From Acidimicrobiia bacterium (GTDB lineage Bacteria > Actinomycetota > Acidimicrobiia > Spongiisociales > SHLN01): a DNA stretch of 7,143 nt. Shown here piece by piece: positions 5,913-7,143 of this stretch (positions are counted from its first letter, which is position 1; each line of letters opens with the position of its first letter). The DNA lies in the NCBI GenBank assembly GCA_004283105.1, contig SHLN01000135.1:1-7143 (forward strand). Reading direction: 5' to 3'. The notes beneath the pieces were generated by a model. The model was not told the origin of the DNA, did not search any database, and saw only the letters and a program-made list of their open reading frames with translations. A program made the position numbers and the translations under genes.

Positions 5913-5945
5913 GAAGCCCGGGCGGAACTGGCCCGCCCGGGCTTC
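5913..5945 (-). terminator. Strong GC-rich hairpin between phnD and phnC (attenuator or 3'-end stabiliser)
   Basis: Arms 5913-5925 and 5933-5945 are a perfect 13-base-pair inverted repeat with a 7-base loop. It begins 13 bases after the phnD stop codon on the transcribed strand. There is no T run after it on the - strand (CTAACCAAACG follows), so it is not a standard full terminator. A likely role is partial termination or protection of the upstream message, giving more binding protein than ATPase and permease, a common arrangement in ABC import operons. The remaining 93-base gap shows nothing else I can support. Confidence 0.6.
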
Positions 5946-5958
5946 TGGTATCTGTCTG

Positions 5959-7098
5959 CTACTCGCCGATGTTCTCGAGCGTGATGCCGACGATCTGCAC
6001 GATTTCACGCAGGTCGTCGTACTCGGAGTCAACCGCAGTGTCGATGCCGCTCCAGTCGTAGAAGTCTCCGTTACCGATCGAGTCCTCCCAGGCGTCTGTC
6101 TCGGCGAAGGCAATGAGCGCTTCTTCGATCTGGGCCCGAATGTCGGCCGGGAATTCAGGTCCGAAGGACAGCGTGTCGTTCGGGATCTCGGCCGAGATTT
6201 CCAGGATCTTCACCTTCTCGATGACGTCGGGAGCCTCAGTCCGGAGACCGGCCCGGGCGTCGAGGACACGGAAGTCCTTGAGTCCGTCACCGTCGGCATC
6301 CTCGCCGCAGCGGAGATGATCGCCGTCACGCTGCACTTCGCAGGTCGGGATCAGGTCGTCCGGCACGTCGGGGAAATCGCCCGGAGCCCAGCGCTCGCCA
6401 CTCGGAAGCAGCGGCGGGCTGAAGAACGTCGTCCCGAAGTCGACCTCACCGTTGTACACGGCGCGGACGGTTCCGGTATGGCCACCGGCCGAGACTTCCT
6501 CACTCGGGGTGACGTTGTTCTCCTGCCACAGCAGGGACGGCACCATGAACCCGGAGGTCGAACCGGCGTCGGGATAGCCCCACTTCAGTCCGTCGAGGTC
6601 GGCAACCGACGTGACGTCTGAGTCGCGCGGCACGATGACCTGCGCCCAGTAGACGGGCCATCCGAATCGGACGGCCTTGAAGGCCACATCAACGTCACAC
6701 AGATTGCTGGCGAGGATGTAACCGAGACCCGGGATGAATCCCATGCTGTTCTCGGGCGATGAGCACATCTCCTCGATGGTCGAGGCGTAGCTCGTCGGCA
6801 CGCTCACTTCGAAGGTGAGCCCCGTTGCCGCGTTCAGGGCCTCAGCCATGATGTCGCCACCACTGACGATCACGTCGGTGTTGACCGACGGGACGAACAG
6901 CACCCGAATTGGATACTCCGGGCTTCCTACTTCCGGAGCCGGTTCGGTTGTTGTCGTCGTTGCCGGTGCGGCTGTTGTCGTTGTTGCTGCCGGTGCTGCG
7001 GTCGTGGTGGTGGTGTCATCACCAGCGTCGTCACCGCCACAAGCGGCCGCGACCATCGCCAGAACGGCGAACAGCGCTATTAGTTTTCGTAATCTCAT
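5959..7098 (-). CDS. phnD: Phosphonate/phosphite-type ABC transporter substrate-binding lipoprotein (PhnD family), 379 aa
   Basis: This is the extracytoplasmic receptor of the importer. Residues 1-20 form a lipoprotein signal peptide: basic MRLRK, hydrophobic core, lipobox AAAC with Cys20 as the lipidated residue. A Thr/Ala/Pro-rich tether follows (about 29-54). The binding fold then begins with YPIRVLFVPSVNTDVI (62-77). PhnD-family marks are GSTSGFMVPSLL (179-190), the STSG ligand loop, and AGGHTGTVRAVYNGEVDFGT (204-223). Compared with usual PhnD of about 300-340 residues it carries an extra segment around 226-285 with Cys253, Cys264 and a calcium-loop-like DADGDGLKD (267-275). Cys112 and Cys134 could form another disulfide. 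Start is ATG at 7096-7098, supported by upstream SD-like bases. Whether it binds phosphonate, phosphite or another ligand cannot be told from sequence. Confidence 0.92.
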   Translation of the reverse strand: MRLRKLIALFAVLAMVAAACGGDDAGDDTTTTTAAPAATTTTAAPATTTTTEPAPEVGSPEYPIRVLFVPSVNTDVIVSGGDIMAEALNAATGLTFEVSVPTSYASTIEEMCSSPENSMGFIPGLGYILASNLCDVDVAFKAVRFGWPVYWAQVIVPRDSDVTSVADLDGLKWGYPDAGSTSGFMVPSLLWQENNVTPSEEVSAGGHTGTVRAVYNGEVDFGTTFFSPPLLPSGERWAPGDFPDVPDDLIPTCEVQRDGDHLRCGEDADGDGLKDFRVLDARAGLRTEAPDVIEKVKILEISAEIPNDTLSFGPEFPADIRAQIEEALIAFAETDAWEDSIGNGDFYDWSGIDTAVDSEYDDLREIVQIVGITLENIGE

Positions 7099-7102
7099 AA
7101 TT

Positions 7103-7115
7103 GCCTCTACTCCTT
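7103..7115 (-). promoter_or_regulatory. Ribosome binding region of phnD
   Basis: On the - strand AAGGAG (7110-7115) lies 11 bases before the ATG, and a second purine run AGAGG lies closer, about six bases before it. Either could pair with 16S rRNA; both support the ATG at 7098. Confidence 0.6.
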
Positions 7116-7121
7116 ATCTCC

Positions 7122-7136
7122 CGCGGAGGCTCCGCG
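7122..7136. promoter_or_regulatory. 15-base palindrome in the phnD leader
   Basis: CGCGGAG-G-CTCCGCG is a perfect 7-base inverted repeat around one central base, ending 23 bases upstream of the phnD ATG and just before its SD. It could be an operator half-site pair or the end of an upstream hairpin. The window stops seven bases further on, so the promoter and the full context are out of view. Confidence 0.3.
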
Positions 7137-7143
7137 AAGGCTA

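Noticed and set aside
5098..6621. Open frame of 507 codons on the + strand opposite phnC and phnD
   Set aside because: Same reason: it mirrors two well-supported genes and its composition (many Val, Asp, Gly, His) is that of a reversed GC-rich coding strand.
5959..7098. Binding protein for nitrate, sulfonate or phosphate (PstS) rather than PhnD type
   Set aside because: The STSG loop, the AGGH segment and the adjacent phnC and phnE genes point to the PhnD family; PstS and NrtA/SsuA motifs are not seen.

Overview
This window reads as a high-GC actinobacterial chromosome segment, most likely from the Acidimicrobiia or a close relative. That placement is inferred from the GC-rich coding sequence, the Thr/Ala/Pro-rich linker behind a lipobox in the solute-binding protein (a style common in that class), and start codons that lack a Shine-Dalgarno sequence but have a -10-like hexamer about 6 bases upstream. 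No rRNA or other phylogenetic marker is present, so it stays an inference. Coding density is high, with no gene-free stretch longer than about 100 bases. I see no tRNA, mobile element, CRISPR array or origin.

Left part (1-2089). The 3' end of a CinA/PncC-type gene on the + strand runs tail-to-tail into a class I polyphosphate kinase 2 gene on the - strand. The gap between them is almost entirely a heptad-repeat hairpin. PPK2 is divergent from a small RNA 2',3'-cyclic phosphodiesterase gene (thpR, + strand), with 60 bases between the two start codons. thpR in turn converges on a VOC (glyoxalase-fold) gene so tightly that the two stop codons share the palindrome CTAG.

Right part (2168-7098, all - strand). 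In transcription order, a phosphonate-type ABC importer is encoded as phnD (lipoprotein binding protein), phnC (ATPase) and phnE (permease), followed 42 bases later by a dGTPase-family HD hydrolase and then the VOC gene. phnC and phnE overlap by ATGA. A strong GC-rich hairpin separates phnD from phnC. The importer would bring a reduced or organic phosphorus compound (phosphonate, phosphite or similar) into the cell. No C-P lyase, phosphonatase or phosphite dehydrogenase gene is in the window, so the substrate is open. With PPK2 and the triphosphohydrolase nearby, the neighbourhood leans toward phosphorus metabolism, but this may be coincidence.

The most unusual items are two. First, the permease is 637 residues, more than twice the usual PhnE length, with an enlarged extracytoplasmic loop and an insert of about 245 residues carrying some six hydrophobic segments inside what is normally one compact permease domain. 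Both it and the binding protein also carry a calcium-loop-like motif in their outside parts. Second, three separate intergenic gaps hold degenerate 7-base tandem repeats fitting the framework YGRGNNG, each directly abutting gene stop codons.
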